DNA of 64,000 nucleotides from Micromussa lordhowensis (lineage: Eukaryota > Cnidaria > Anthozoa > Scleractinia > Lobophylliidae), in the NCBI GenBank assembly GCA_964020085.1, contig OZ026607.1:12365782-12429781 (forward strand), given 5' to 3'. A program made the position numbers and the translations under genes. Numbering within the stretch: position 1 is the stretch's first letter; each line of letters opens with the position of its first letter. The notes beneath the pieces are model-generated. The model was not told the origin of the DNA. It worked only from the letters and a program-made list of their open reading frames with translations, and ran no database searches. Below are positions 20,591-31,339 of this stretch, one piece after another.

Positions 20591-22140
20591 GTTGTTCTTT
20601 CCTCTCATCACACTAATGAGGAAATCTTGGAAACTAATCGTGTGAATTTTTTCAATGATGATAAATACGTTTGGTGGATTTTTCGTTTTGATTTTGTGAA
20701 GTTAACTACACGTTAAATTGCCTCGATTAGCTCTTTCTATTGATCGTGGTGCTGCTACTTTGAATGTTGTGATGAAACTATGAGCGCAGCTGCGACGAGC
20801 CGTGTGGGCAAATTCGTCACTAGGCCTCGCCGGCCAGAAAAAATCGAGCACCTCGACCCTATTCAGACCGTGATTTACAGTTGAGGCTTCAGGCGGACAG
20901 TGGGGTCTGATTCCAACACCTCCGGCTCACAAAATATCCAGTACGTCTAAAAAATGTTTCTTTGAGACAAGCAACAAGGGACGAGGACGACATATCATGT
21001 GGCAATTACGTCATGAGATCCAAACAGCCGCCATCTTGGATTATCGACTCCTTATAAAATGTCAGAAAGCCCCCCAATTATAAATTAATTATTAATTTAT
21101 TAATAATTTATTAATTAATTTATTATTTATTAATTATTAAATTATTAATTAGTGTTAATTATAAACTCGACTCAGAACTAATAAACGCCAATAAGACAAT
21201 GCTAATATGTTTTGAAGATGTAAAAAAATAATTGTATTAAAGTTAAATTTTGTTAAGAAACCAAAATCGTGCTTGCGCTTGTGAAAGTTTTGGACACATA
21301 TGTGCGCTTTAAGCGGGTCTTATACCTTAAAAATATATGTATTGTTTTATAAAACAACTCTGTGAGGCAGTTTTGGTACCGCGTTAAAGGACCTCGCACC
21401 TTGACTTCAAAACTAAGCTTCTCCAGGTCACATGCCACAATAGTTAATAAATAACTAGCTCCTAAGTGTTAACAAGTAGTGTTAATACTAAACTCGATAA
21501 CGTGCTAATCAATTGTTCGAGAAGCATGGAATTAAGTTCACCCTGTCCATTAAGAAGTTGTTCAGGGGACAAAAACTCCGAAAACAGTGTTTTGAGGGGT
21601 TTTTCTTCGTGAAAATGGGAAAAAGTTTATTAATATCGACTTATATTAACTGAATAACAGGAAAACCATTTCATAAATTGCAAATTTTAGAGGTTTACGA
21701 CCTAGACAATTGTGTCGTTTACCAATCTTGAAAATTTGAAAACATTCGGTTGAAACCCAATGGAGATATTGTGTTTGAAATATTGGTGATCTATCTGTTT
21801 GGTCGTTTTGAGAACTGCTTGGACTGTAAAGAACCGTTGCTATAGGCGTTGCTATGTTACAATATAGCTACCAGTGTGCAGATTTCTTAATTTAAATATA
21901 AATCAAGGAGTAATTACAGGAAAATCGTTTCAGAATACGTTTTGTAAATGCTCAGAGATGTTGAATCTTCATGTTTCGAAAGAATTTGTGTTTTTGGAGA
22001 AAAATTTGTATCTGACGGTATAAGATCCCCTTAATGGCTCCCTTCTTATTGTTTCCTACAGTATGTTAAACTTATGGATTTTCACAAAAGAAGTTCTCAA
22101 AATACTTTTTGTAATTTCGAAATATTTTATAGATACGATT
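20591..22140. other. Intergenic, low-complexity AT block, no gene
   Basis: Contains an almost pure A/T block at 21078-21155 built of TTAATTATT-type words. A GTTGCTATAGGCGTTGCTAT direct repeat lies near 21837. No coding exon is recognised. Confidence 0.45.
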
Positions 22141-22142
22141 AG

Positions 22143-22285
22143 TTAGTAACTGGACCTCGTGTCGTACAATTCAGAGAGTAACCATGCTCGTAATTTCAAA
22201 TCGGCTTCGCGCATCGCGCTTGTCCAAGTTTGAAATTACTCGCGCGATTACTCCCTGAATTTTACTCCACTTGGTCCAGTTACTG
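22143..22285. repeat. Palindromic repeat family A, copy 2
   Basis: Left half AACTGGACCTCGTGTCGTAC, CTCGTAATTTCAAATC. Right half TTTGAAATTACTCGCGCGAT, TACTCCCTGAATTTTACTCC, GGTCCAGTTAC. A GC-rich centre (CTTCGCGCATCGCGCTTG) forms the loop. Confidence 0.65.
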
Positions 22286-22315
22286 TTACAAATTCAGCAC
22301 AGGCACTTTCCTTTC

Positions 22316-22362
22316 AGCCCTCCCCTCCCCCACCCCCACCTCCTATCCCTCCACCCCCCGGT
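22316..22362. repeat. Pyrimidine-rich tract
   Basis: A run of CCCTCCCC and CCCCCACCCCC-type sequence ending in CCACCCCCCGG. Low complexity, able to form G-quadruplex on the opposite strand. Confidence 0.6.
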
Positions 22363-23560
22363 CTGAATAGGGTTAATAGAGATTTTGTTCCTTTGTCATT
22401 TCTGAGGTACCTGGTTTTAGCATGAGGTAACAGAAAATTCCAGTCCATTGTAGTTGTTGTCAATAGATTCGCAATTCCAGACATCTGTGATGATCTTTAG
22501 GAGATATCCATGTTTATATAGTGTTCTGTCTGGAGATAAAACACTTTGAATATCTGACCACCCAAGTTATACCTAAAATCCAATGAAACAAGTTTTGCGC
22601 GATATCAAAATAATTTTCCGGTGATAAACACAAAAAACGTGACGCCTAAGGGGTTTGCAAGAGAAACCTAATGACATTTAACTTGTTGACCTAAGGCATT
22701 TAATATATCTTGCAATAAAACGAAGTTTATGTGAACACAGATAAAAAATTTCCGGGAAATTCACAAGCGCATATCTTTCAATATTGCTTACTTAAATTTA
22801 TGCTACCACTGAAAACAAAAAACAAGACGTTCCGTAATAGAGGTTATTAAGCATAAAATTTTAAGCAATTTTCTCAATATTAAGTCAATAAAACGCGTGT
22901 GTTTTGAGTTCTGAAAGAGTTTAATTTTAAGTTTTTCGTCTAACATTAACAAGCTAATTCAGTCCGTTGGTTGAGTGGAGTGTACCACGTTTTATTGAAA
23001 TTCAAGCGAGGTTGTTTTGTTTGTTTCGAGCCTAGATTCTTTTAGAGAGGGCTTCTTTTGTTCTGTAGTTTTTGTAAATAGTTGCGACAAATCGTGTACT
23101 GTATCAAAACGACTTTCAACATTCAGGTTTGTACGTCAACGCAAAACAAGTTTCGATAAGTCCTCTTGCACTGCTGTTTACGTCCTAATTGTAAAGGACG
23201 AAAAATGCGACTCCTAAAAGCATCACGAATCAAAGTGCAATTATTCAATTCTTATTTGTTCTTCCAGCCTGTTATTCTTAATTAATTTGAAGAGCTTTAA
23301 GATGTAACACGTATCGGCTAGGTACATTTTCAACAGTAATACTGATCGTTAAGTTATTTTCAATCGCTCTGTGGTTTCAGACTTCTGCTGCAAATTCACG
23401 GCTATGTCATTTTCATATTTTCGTTGTCAACCATTCCTTGCATGTGTCGCTTAACCATCACTTTTGCCATATTAATGATCTCTTTGCTTGATAACGTTGA
23501 AGTGCATAAACATGAAAATTTTAACCATTTTCTAAAACGTACAAAACATATGCAGTGGCA
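22363..23560. other. Intergenic, no gene recognised
   Basis: AT-rich with short frames only. The first in-frame ATG of a short + frame at about 23439 encodes a signal-peptide-like MCRLTITFAILMISLL. It overlaps the minus ORF that follows and is not supported further. Confidence 0.4.
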
Positions 23561-23839
23561 TCATCCGTCTTTTTTTACTTCATTGCTTCCTTTGTCCAGT
23601 TTCTCCGCATTTGGCCACGAAAACCTCCGAGGCGTCCAGTGAATCCAAAGTTTATTTTCATCGATGTGTTCCGCTGACTGTGTCTTTTCGTGTTTGATAA
23701 ATGCTGCTTTTCTGCGACAGGTTGGCGATGAGATATTTATATGCGGTAGAACCTTTTCCAGTTTCATTCTCCGGTTCTTGCTGGGCAATTCGCCACTGGA
23801 ACAACTCGTTTCGTTCGTTCTACTTGGTGCAGAGCCCAT
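23561..23839 (-). CDS. Hypothetical 92-residue protein, possible N-myristoylated
   Basis: Minus-strand frame with ATG at 23839-23837 in a strong context (AACAATGG). The start MGSAPSRTNE is a textbook N-myristoylation pattern. The remainder is basic, with CRRKAAFIKHEKTQ and an aromatic stretch LWIHWTPRRFSWP, then Lys-rich to TGA. No transmembrane segment is seen. It could be a membrane-tethered signalling adaptor, a first exon of a spliced gene, or a chance frame. No polyadenylation signal is visible close downstream. I do not recognise a family. Confidence 0.35.
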   Translation of the reverse strand: MGSAPSRTNETSCSSGELPSKNRRMKLEKVLPHINISSPTCRRKAAFIKHEKTQSAEHIDENKLWIHWTPRRFSWPNAEKLDKGSNEVKKDG

Positions 23840-24489
23840 TGTTTACTAGCGTCTAAAGCTCAAATTAACAACGCCTCATCGAGAGATCGACCGGCGAATT
23901 CGTTTTTTTAAATGTTGTTTACGAAAACCCAATGCCAGACGAATAAATTGCAGAATATATGCATGTTTCTAGATTATCTCGCGTTACTTTAGCAGCACTT
24001 ACAGCGGTCTCTTGGCAATAATTTACCGTTTTCGATGAATTAATTTTTTCCCCAAAGAATTCATTAATTTTCACTTCATCGCGGCAAAACTAGATAACAC
24101 TTTTTCGGCTAGTCCGTGAAAGTTAAAAATCAAACCTTTCTCTATGCTTTACTGATACGTTTTAATTTCAAACGGTTAGCGTCGAAGGTTACTTTAGTAC
24201 ACGTTAGCGCTGGTGGTTAATTCTTTATGAGTTCCAGCTGAGCAAGCAGGTGAAAATTATAAGCTACTGTTACAAAACTCCACTTGGCAGGCATACGAGT
24301 TAACATGTGATCGAATAACGTCATCTGTCCATAAAATTTTCTCATTTAAATATCACGAAAGCATCTACACGACTACAGGCTATGAGAAAAAAAAGAAAAT
24401 TATCACACTAATCATGGCATAAAAATTACAATTTCCTCGATTGTGATTGGTTTAAAACACTCCTATTTTCCACTAATTCACTGCCAAGT

Positions 24490-24534
24490 TGTTATCGGAC
24501 AGTTTGTTATTGGACAGTTTGTTATCGAATAGTT
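24490..24534. repeat. Three 15-bp tandem units
   Basis: TTGTTATCGGACAGT, TTGTTATTGGACAGT and TTGTTATCGAATAGT follow one another directly. Small local expansion. Confidence 0.7.
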
Positions 24535-24681
24535 CAATAAGCCAATCACATTCAAAAATTGTAGTTTAAATCAACCAATCTCAATTTGAGAGCGACATGA
24601 AACAATTTGTCAGTCTTTTAATGCACATTTCCCTTTCTTTTATAACTTGGCTATTCTTCTTTTCTCGGAAATTGTAATTTT

Positions 24682-24708
24682 TATGATTAATTGGTAATAA
24701 GGCTTCGC

Positions 24709-24739
<31 letters not shown>

Positions 24740-24836
24740 GATTAACAAATCGGACTCCTGCTGCGCGGTCATCCGATTTTGTTATCACTCGTATGATTAG
24801 ACCGAATTGGACTCCACTCAATCCTATTACCATTAC
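24682..24836. repeat. Palindromic repeat family A, copy 3
   Basis: ATGATTAATTGGTAATAAGG, CCAATTCGGTCTGTAATCAT and TACTCGTGATTAACAAATC are mirrored by GATTTTGTTATCACTCGTAT, GATTAGACCGAATTGG and CCTATTACCATTAC. Confidence 0.65.
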
Positions 24837-25019
24837 TCAATATAGTTTTTGCCCTTGACATAACACCAATCATCAAGAACAGGTGCCTAAATTTATAATT
24901 TGTCGAGTTACAGAAAAGGCAATAGAATTAACATATGGGATCTGTAAACTCTTAACGGCCAGAATTGAAACGAAGTATAAAACCTTGTCTAACGCAATGT
25001 ACGCGAACTGTAAGCCTCC

Positions 25020-25625
25020 TTCACACTAGGGACATAAGGGCATAATCGCTTTAAATAAGCAATGCGAACATGGACATAAAGGGATAAGGAAAAGATCAGT
25101 TTTTTTCCTTATGTCGTTGTTGTCATGCCGTTAGGTCAATATGTCAGGATGTTCGTACTGCAAACATAAGGTCGTTCTTATGCAACTATTACCGGTCATT
25201 TTGGATTTGTGTTTGAAAACAAAACTCGGGCAGGGAAATCACATGATTATCGAGAGGTCATCGTTTTCACAAAGCTCCGTTTTCAAATGCCTCGTCCGCA
25301 CGCATCCGGATATCTTTGAATCCGCAACTTTTTATTTCCGAAATTAAAAAAAATTCCCGTCCACACGTAGCGTGTTCATGGAGAGCGGATTCAAAAATGT
25401 CCGGATTCGCTGCCGAATTCGCCGGATGCGTGTGGACGGAAGCCGTATCCGGAAAGAAAAAGTTGCGGATTTAAAACGAAATGCCGGCGTTTTCAAATTT
25501 CTCAGGTTTGAGGAGCGTTTTCTGAAAGCTCCGTTTTCGTGACGGATTAGTGTGAACTTTAGGCCTAACCGTAGAAATAAAGCTGCGTTTTCAAATTCCT
25601 CAGGCATAGAGTAGTAAATAAGGCC
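25020..25625. mobile_element. Degraded non-autonomous DNA transposon cluster
   Basis: Internally symmetric. CGTCCGCACGCATCCGGATA and GCGGATTCAAAAATGTCCGG are mirrored by CGGATGCGTGTGGACGGAAG and related words. Outer parts share AAAGCTCCGTTTTC. Related in reverse orientation to 8010-8265. Confidence 0.45.
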
Positions 25626-25899
25626 TAACTTATCAAAGTTGAAATAAATCAAACAATGTAGCTTGAACTTTGGCGTTTTTTCGTGGCAAGTACAATTCGT
25701 AAACCAGATCTCCAAAATAAGAGAATTCGAAATTAACTGAATCATCATTCTTATAAATAAATAAATAGTTATACTACTTAAACGGACCGATAAAAGTTCT
25801 CGGATATCTTTTAGTTCTCATGAGATTATTGAATGGTCGAGAAGAAGAAGGTCTAAGATTGTACATCGAAGCTCGCGTCAATTAGAAAGTGTAGTTTGG

Positions 25900-26420
25900 T
25901 TGGCTAGCGACATGCGTACAGTGCTTGATTGGATGAACTGTTAGGATATATGATTTTAAGTGCTCTTTTTTGCACGGACTCCATTCTATCTGACAGATAG
26001 TCAGGAATGTCTTGCCACACCTGTTCTGCATATTCTAAAATCGATCTAACACCACTTCTGAAGACGTCAGCTCTCGTTAATAATCTAACAGCATATAGTT
26101 TCTTTGATGCTTTAGCGGTAATATAGTCAACATTGAAGTTCCATTTCAAGTTCTCATTAATGATTACTCCAAGCAATTTATATGATGATATTCTTTCTAC
26201 AATTTGGTTTCCTATATACAGGGGTCTCATTATAGTGTTCGGGTTTCTCATAAAGTTCACGGAATCTCCTTACATTTGTTCGGATTTAGCCTCATACTTT
26301 GTGCTATACAGTAATTATGTTATATATCTCTAACAGCAAAATCAAGCAGGCTAGTCGAGTTACGTGGTATTACTTGAAAAACGGTCGTGTCGTCAATATA
26401 CTTCAATCTTGAGTGCCAAT
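25900..26420 (-). pseudogene. Non-LTR retrotransposon RT: catalytic box and thumb region
   Basis: Reading leftwards from about 26400: LKYIDDTTVFQVIPRNST (the catalytic YxDD-type box, here YIDD), then MRLNPNKCKE, then IGNQIVERISSYKLLGVIIN, NLKWNFNVDYITAKASKKLY, SGVRSILEYAEQVWQDIP and SVQKRALKIIYPNSS. Several stops interrupt the frame. It is the 3' half of the element whose 5' half lies at 26880-28165. Probably CR1/L2/jockey-group by eye. Confidence 0.75.
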
Positions 26421-26879
26421 ATAACATAACTTATTATACACTCAACAAAATATCTTGTTTCTGATTGGCCAATGGCGAATGCATAAATAGGTTATAGAGT
26501 GCAATCCAGGTTATAGAGTGCAATACGGAAGTTGCTATGGAAACACCGTTGAAGCGCCAAATTTCAACACCAAAGTGAAAAAAAAAATGGCTGACAGTCG
26601 GTTTGCTTTGTCAAACCAAAACAATCTGTTAAGGGATATTCAGAAAGCGCTCCAGGGCACTCTTAAAACGACTCAAGCTCCCAGCCTCAACAACAGAACC
26701 TGGTAGACTATTCCAGTGCCGTATGATACGGATAGAAAAAGGATATTTATATGGATTACACTTTGCTGGTTTAAGATAAAGCTTGTACGGATGGTTAGCG
26801 CGGGTTGAATTGCCCCGCACTTGGTGAATTCAAAAAGAGTTTAGTTTAGTTTGTTCATGTCAAATACGATCTTGTAGTA
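26421..26879 (-). mobile_element. Insertion inside the LINE palm region
   Basis: Interrupts the LINE between the palm and the YIDD box. It includes 26629-26820 (-), the C-terminal end of a different LINE ORF (HPYKLYLKPAKCNPYKY, then RIIRHWNSLPGSVVEAGSLS, FKSALERFL). It also includes an AT-rich part with a direct repeat of GGTTATAGAGTGCAAT (about 26491 and 26510). Confidence 0.55.
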
Positions 26880-28165
26880 TTCAGCTAAAGAAAGAAACAG
26901 TCTGCGTGACCGCCAATCACCAAGTAGTCTATTAATCATTATGGCAAAAAGCGTAATTCCAAGTTTAGTTCCCAGTGGGACACCACCATGGGTGTGACGT
27001 CATGGAGATAAGGAACTACCGAGTTCGGTTGGTCAGAAAAGCTCTTATCCAGACACACAGAGTCTGATCGACATTCAAGGAATGTAGTTCTTGAAGGAGG
27101 AGAATGTGATCGATTCTATCGAACACTTTTGAGACGTCAGCAAAAATATGCGAGCACAGCAGTTTCCTGTGTCAACTGCCTCGTGTATCGCATAGAGTAA
27201 ATAAGCAGCTGGTTAGCGCTATCGGTCTGAGGTCGGACTTGTTATCTTGAGGGGGAGAGATCTTTGGTACTAGTATAATTATTGACTTTTTTAAAGAATC
27301 AGGTAGGAACCCTTCCCGCAATGATTGATTGTAGATATCCTTTACAATAGGTGTAAACTCAGGGGCGAATTCTTTGAGTAGTATGTTACCAATGCAGTGT
27401 GGTCCTCTTGCTTGGTTTGTGGCCAACTTACATAGATCAGACAAAACCCCTCTCTCCGAGACAAATAATTCATTAGGAATGACATTTGGAGAAGATTCGA
27501 TTGAAACTAAGGGTCAAAGTGCTCAGTTATATGCTGACAAAAAAGTCATTGATTTGGGATGCTAGGTCAGCGGTGTCTGAAAAGCCATCGTTAAGGAATT
27601 GATGGTACCATGTTTGTTTGTTGGGACCCAGCTGACCAGTTAGTGACTTGATTTGCTGCCAGCCTTTTTTTAGCGTTGCTTTGAGCAAGGTGGTTGATTT
27701 TTTCGTTGTAATAAAGGGATTTTGTGAGTTTGATGTCACGTTGGACCTTGTTCCTTCAAAATTTGGGAGTCCTTCCCGTGTTGAATAAACGTAGACTGAC
27801 GTTTCGAGAATTTGATGTTATTCGTAATCCAAGGCTTAACAGATCTTCAAGGGAAATAATTGTCCATGGCAGAGGAAAGCTCTTGTGATATATAAGATGT
27901 CGAATGTTTTTTTGTGCACAAGAAGGGGCAGAGAAAATCTCCGACCAGCCTTTCCCAGTCATTCAACTGCCAAAGACTCTCCAATAACTAGCTCGGCACT
28001 GCCTAATCCTGATCTTATGGATAGAATCTTGTTTGGGCGGGGGTGTTACCATTGTGCGAGCTAGTATTGTGTAATGATCGGATGCGGCTGCCACTTTGGG
28101 AAGCCTCTGGAGATGGAAGAGGTGGGGCCTATTGGTGCAAAACCAATCCAGTATGCCAGTCATTC
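26880..28165 (-). pseudogene. Non-LTR retrotransposon: endonuclease end, linker, RT fingers and palm
   Basis: Read leftwards. The APE endonuclease C-terminus has ILDWFCTNRPHLFHLQRLPK and the catalytic SDHY (28163-28050). A linker has KPWITNNIKFSKRQ and NPFITTKKSTTLLKATLKKG (27830-27640). RT fingers have GPHCIGNILLKEFAPEF, YNQSLREGFLPDSLKKS and DLRPIALTSCL (27415-27200). The palm has FADVSKVFDRIDHILLLQEL and RAFLTNRT (about 27150-27010). Frames shift several times, so it is inactive. Confidence 0.75.
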
Positions 28166-28759
28166 TTCATTCCGAATAACTCTAATATTAGACACCTTAA
28201 GATACCCCGATTTTCACGCACGGGTACGGCTAGCGCCATTTTGAATTCATTAAATGACCACGTGATCGTGTCCTTCCCGTAAAAGCTACACGTTTTCCCG
28301 GGGTAATCGGTGGTCTACCCGTATGTTAGCGCCGGGTGAAAATGGAGAAACGGGTAAGTTTTTATGGCCTTTATCTTTGCTTATTAGACCAGAATGGTAT
28401 CCAGATTCTTACATTAACACTTGATTTTCTGATTTGAAGCGCTTTGGGATTACGAAAAAGTTTTTTTGAAGCACAAATGTGGAGAAATTTTGCATCTCTT
28501 TTGCGCAACATTTTTGCCCAGATCGTACCCGATGTGACCCGGTGTATCTTAAGTTTGATTGGTTTCCCGTGTAACCGAGTACGGGTACGGGTGATCTGAC
28601 CCGTACCCGTACCCGGACCTTTGGGAAGCCTCGGGAGATGGAAGAGGTGGGGCCTATCGGTGCAGAACCAATCCAGTATGTCAGTCATGCTTTATTCCGA
28701 ATAACTCTAATATTGCTTCGACGCTACCTCTCGCGATAGAGGCACAGCAAACAAATGTT
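28166..28759 (-). repeat. Duplicated LINE segment with intervening GTACCCG-rich insert
   Basis: The block TGGGAAGCCT to AATAACTCTAATATT (about 28097-28190) recurs at about 28621-28712, reading ILDWFCTDRPHLFHLPRLPK on the minus strand in the second copy. Between them lies about 420 bases ending in a GGGTACGGGT/ACCCGTACCCG palindromic zone. Confidence 0.6.
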
Positions 28760-28764
28760 CGACT

Positions 28765-28945
28765 AAGGCCATTCGTGGACTAGCTTCAAAGTATATAGGT
28801 GACCTAATTTCTCTTCAACCTATTGTAGCTCCAGGTATAGCCTACGATCTAGTGTTGAACTCCTTTTAAAGCCTCCGGCTGTCAAGACTCTTGTTAGTCT
28901 TGGAGATAGGACTTTTATGACCGCAGCACAAAAACTTAAAAAAAT
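28765..28945 (+). pseudogene. C-terminal fragment of another LINE ORF
   Basis: Encodes LASKYIGDLISLQPI, then after frame loss LLKPPAVKTLVSLGDRTFMTAA, a C-terminal signature typical of non-LTR ORF2 proteins (YLxDLI...LGDRSFxxAAPKLWN). The stop and frameshift show it is dead. Confidence 0.6.
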
Positions 28946-29019
28946 TTAATTAATGACTTAATCAATGAACATTGCATTCATAATGTACTTTATTTTATTA
29001 TATTTATCTATTTATTTTT

Positions 29020-29188
29020 TTGATACTCTTCGGGTATCCAGAGAATTTGTTAATACAACAATTGTTTGACCGAGCGAAGCACGAACATATCCGATCGACT
29101 CAAGAACGATACGATGACAAGCTGAGAAAGCTAAGAAACTGGGAGCGAGCAAGATCTATAATATATTGCTCCTCCATTAATCCAATAG
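29020..29188 (+). other. Open frame leading into tandem repeat
   Basis: Continuous with the first tandem unit in one frame but without an ATG at the left. The peptide has a charged helical stretch (FDRAKHEHIRSTQERYDDKL, RKLRNWERARS). It is not recognised. Confidence 0.3.
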
Positions 29189-29945
29189 AATTAGTAAGCA
29201 ACTTAAAAAATATAAGCTTTTTAAATACTCTATTTTTAAATAACTATGTTATGAATCTATTGAGCTATGAAATAGTTATCATTTCTATTTTTGTTCATAA
29301 TAAAATCACTTCCATCTACTTGTATCAAGATGTGGAGAGAAATCGCAGATTGTTGCAGCCTAGAAAATATTTTCATAGATCTGAAGGCTACTTGTTTTCA
29401 CTCAAGACACATACCAATATCCATTTGAGAACAATACGCAAATAAAATTAGTAAGCAAATTAAAAATATAAGCTTTTTAAATACTCTATTTTTAAATAAC
29501 TATGTTATGAATCTATTGAGCTATGAAATAGCTATCGTTTCTATTTTAGGTCATAATAAAAGCAATTTAATCTACTTGTATCAAGGTGGTGAGAGAAATT
29601 CCAGACTGTTGCAGCCTAGAAAGTGTCTTTTAGATCTGAAGATTACTTGTTTTCAAACAAGACATACCTATATCCATTTGAGAACATTAAGCCAATAAAA
29701 TTAGTAAGCAACTTAAAAATATAAGCTTTTTAAATACTCTATTTTGAAATAACTATCTTATGAATCTGTTGACCTATGAAATAGCTATCGTTTCTATTTT
29801 AGGTCATAATAAAAGCAATTCAATCTACTTGTATACAGGTGCCGAAAGAAATCCCAGATTGTTGCAGCGTAGAAAATATCTTTTAGATCTGAAGATTACT
29901 TGTTTTCAAACAAGACATACCTATATCCATTTGAGAACAGCTGCA
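29189..29945 (+). repeat. Three-copy tandem repeat, 253-257-bp period, each copy open for translation
   Basis: Copies start at 29189, 29446 and 29699 with ATTAGTAAGCAACTTAAAAA-type sequence, each preceded by a CAATA(A/G)A word. In every copy a frame of about 63 codons starts at ATGAATCT (29251, 29507, 29760). It encodes MNLLSYEI, HNK, IYLYQ, ERN, RLLQPRK and HLRT in the same order. Differences between copies 2 and 3 are mostly substitutions. It could be a minisatellite or an expanded coding unit. The function is unknown. Confidence 0.75.
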
Positions 29946-30141
29946 ACATACGGCTTACGTTGTAAGCCTTAAACTTCGATGCTGTTTTTTCTTTACCTTT
30001 TTTATCGCAGTGGTCTTAAACTGCTCCCTTAGAATTTCATTAAAAAGCATCTCCGTAATAAACTTAAGCAGCATGAAACTTTCATATAAAAACGCTTTCG
30101 ATAAACTTCTTAATTTTGCTGCTTCTAAGCGCCGCTAAAGT

Positions 30142-31339
30142 TCACAGGAGGCGACATCTAAGTTTACACTTTTTGTGACCCTCACGGTCATTCTCGGGAT
30201 CGTCGTCTATTAAGATGGTGGTCGAATTTCCATCGGCTAACGATTGCGCTCCACTGCTCACATTAGGCTGTGACGTAGCTACAGGGTTGTCTCCATGGTG
30301 ATTCCCAGGAAAAGAGTCCTCTTTTTTACAATCAGTTCCCACTGATTGGTTTGCATTTGCAGCTGCGCCGGCAGGCAGGGCGCTATCCGGAATCGCATCC
30401 TCTCTGGAATGTTGTGCCTTCCTGTGAGGAGACTCCTTGCTGCAAGGAGAGGGAGCACACGGCAACGAACTGCTGGAGCCACATCTGGGGCTAGCCAAGG
30501 GAGGTCTATCGGTAACCTTCGAGGAAGCGATGCTTTGTGAAACATTGATACTTGGTTCCACAGCTAACTTTGGCTCCTCTGGAGTCCTGACCAGCAAAGA
30601 CAAAGAAGTTCCTGAGCTCTTTGCCAGAGGAACTCGATGTGGTGCGACATCCCCATAACCAGATACCTTCAGCTGTGATTCTGGTGGTGCGCCACACAGT
30701 GGATCAAAATCGCACATGTCGTTGGGTGGGTTCACCTCTTGCCACAATCGACCTTGTGCTGCATTTGGCACTGCACGAGTCATTGGGCTGGAATTTCTAG
30801 AAGTTATACTTCTAATATTTCTCTGCCCCGTTTGCTTTGATGCCTCATCGGGCTTGTGTGACGTGACCCCTGATAACGCCTTCCCAAAATTACTGACAGT
30901 AGTGCTGTCTTGAACAATCGCGACAGCATCAAGAGGTGCAATAGCTTCTTGTGCAGTGCCATCTCTCACAGAGGCAACAGTTCCCATTGCCGCGTTGTCC
31001 ACAGTTCCAATATCGTTGGAACATCCAATACGCCCTGCAACTCTTTCACCAGTGGACGATCTGCCAGGTGCACTCCCTTCAGTTCTGGGGTGGTTACTCA
31101 TGTGAGAACTGCTTATTAATCCATCTACGTTTTGAGCAGGTTTTTGTTCAGGCACTGAAAAGGGTAATGAAGCAGTCGACTTCTCCTGAACTGGACATTC
31201 TTCTTGAGACGGGTGGGGCAATAACTCGGTGGCTCCGAAGGAACTTGGATTTTCCGTAGGAAGTCCTGAACTAGTATCGTTATTCTCCTGGGGCCCTGGA
31301 AAGAGTGGACCATCCCGACTACCAGCAGTGCTCGGAGTT
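30142..31339 (-). CDS. Ankyrin gene exon 11 (long disordered terminal exon)
   Basis: Acceptor ATTTCTTTCAG before 31339. 398 codons to TGA at 30144-30142. Ser/Pro/Gly-rich with no predicted globular domain. Degenerate echoes of the TGGNA exons appear (GTVDNAAMGTVASV, then LDAVAIVQDSTTV; compare AVVNVQDSTAV in exon 9). The end reads TTILIDDDPEND followed by KKCKLRCRLL. A hydrophobic-acidic SUMO-interacting-like motif and a basic tail can be seen. No AATAAA equivalent lies close downstream. Confidence 0.8.

Noticed and set aside
21078..21155. Extreme A/T block as a possible replication origin or matrix attachment site
   Set aside because: Simple low-complexity AT sequence. Nothing beyond composition supports a function.
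23439..23642. Short + frame with signal-peptide-like start
   Set aside because: Overlaps the better supported minus ORF, lacks a recognisable mature peptide, and AT-rich DNA readily gives hydrophobic starts.
24490..24534. Possible CRISPR-like array
   Set aside because: Three adjacent 15-mers without spacers in a eukaryotic genome. A simple tandem repeat.
27796..27805. GAAACGTCAG core on the minus strand, as in the hammerhead-like sequences
   Set aside because: It is in frame inside the LINE linker (encodes SKRQS), with no CTGANGA box at the right distance. A coincidence of coding sequence.
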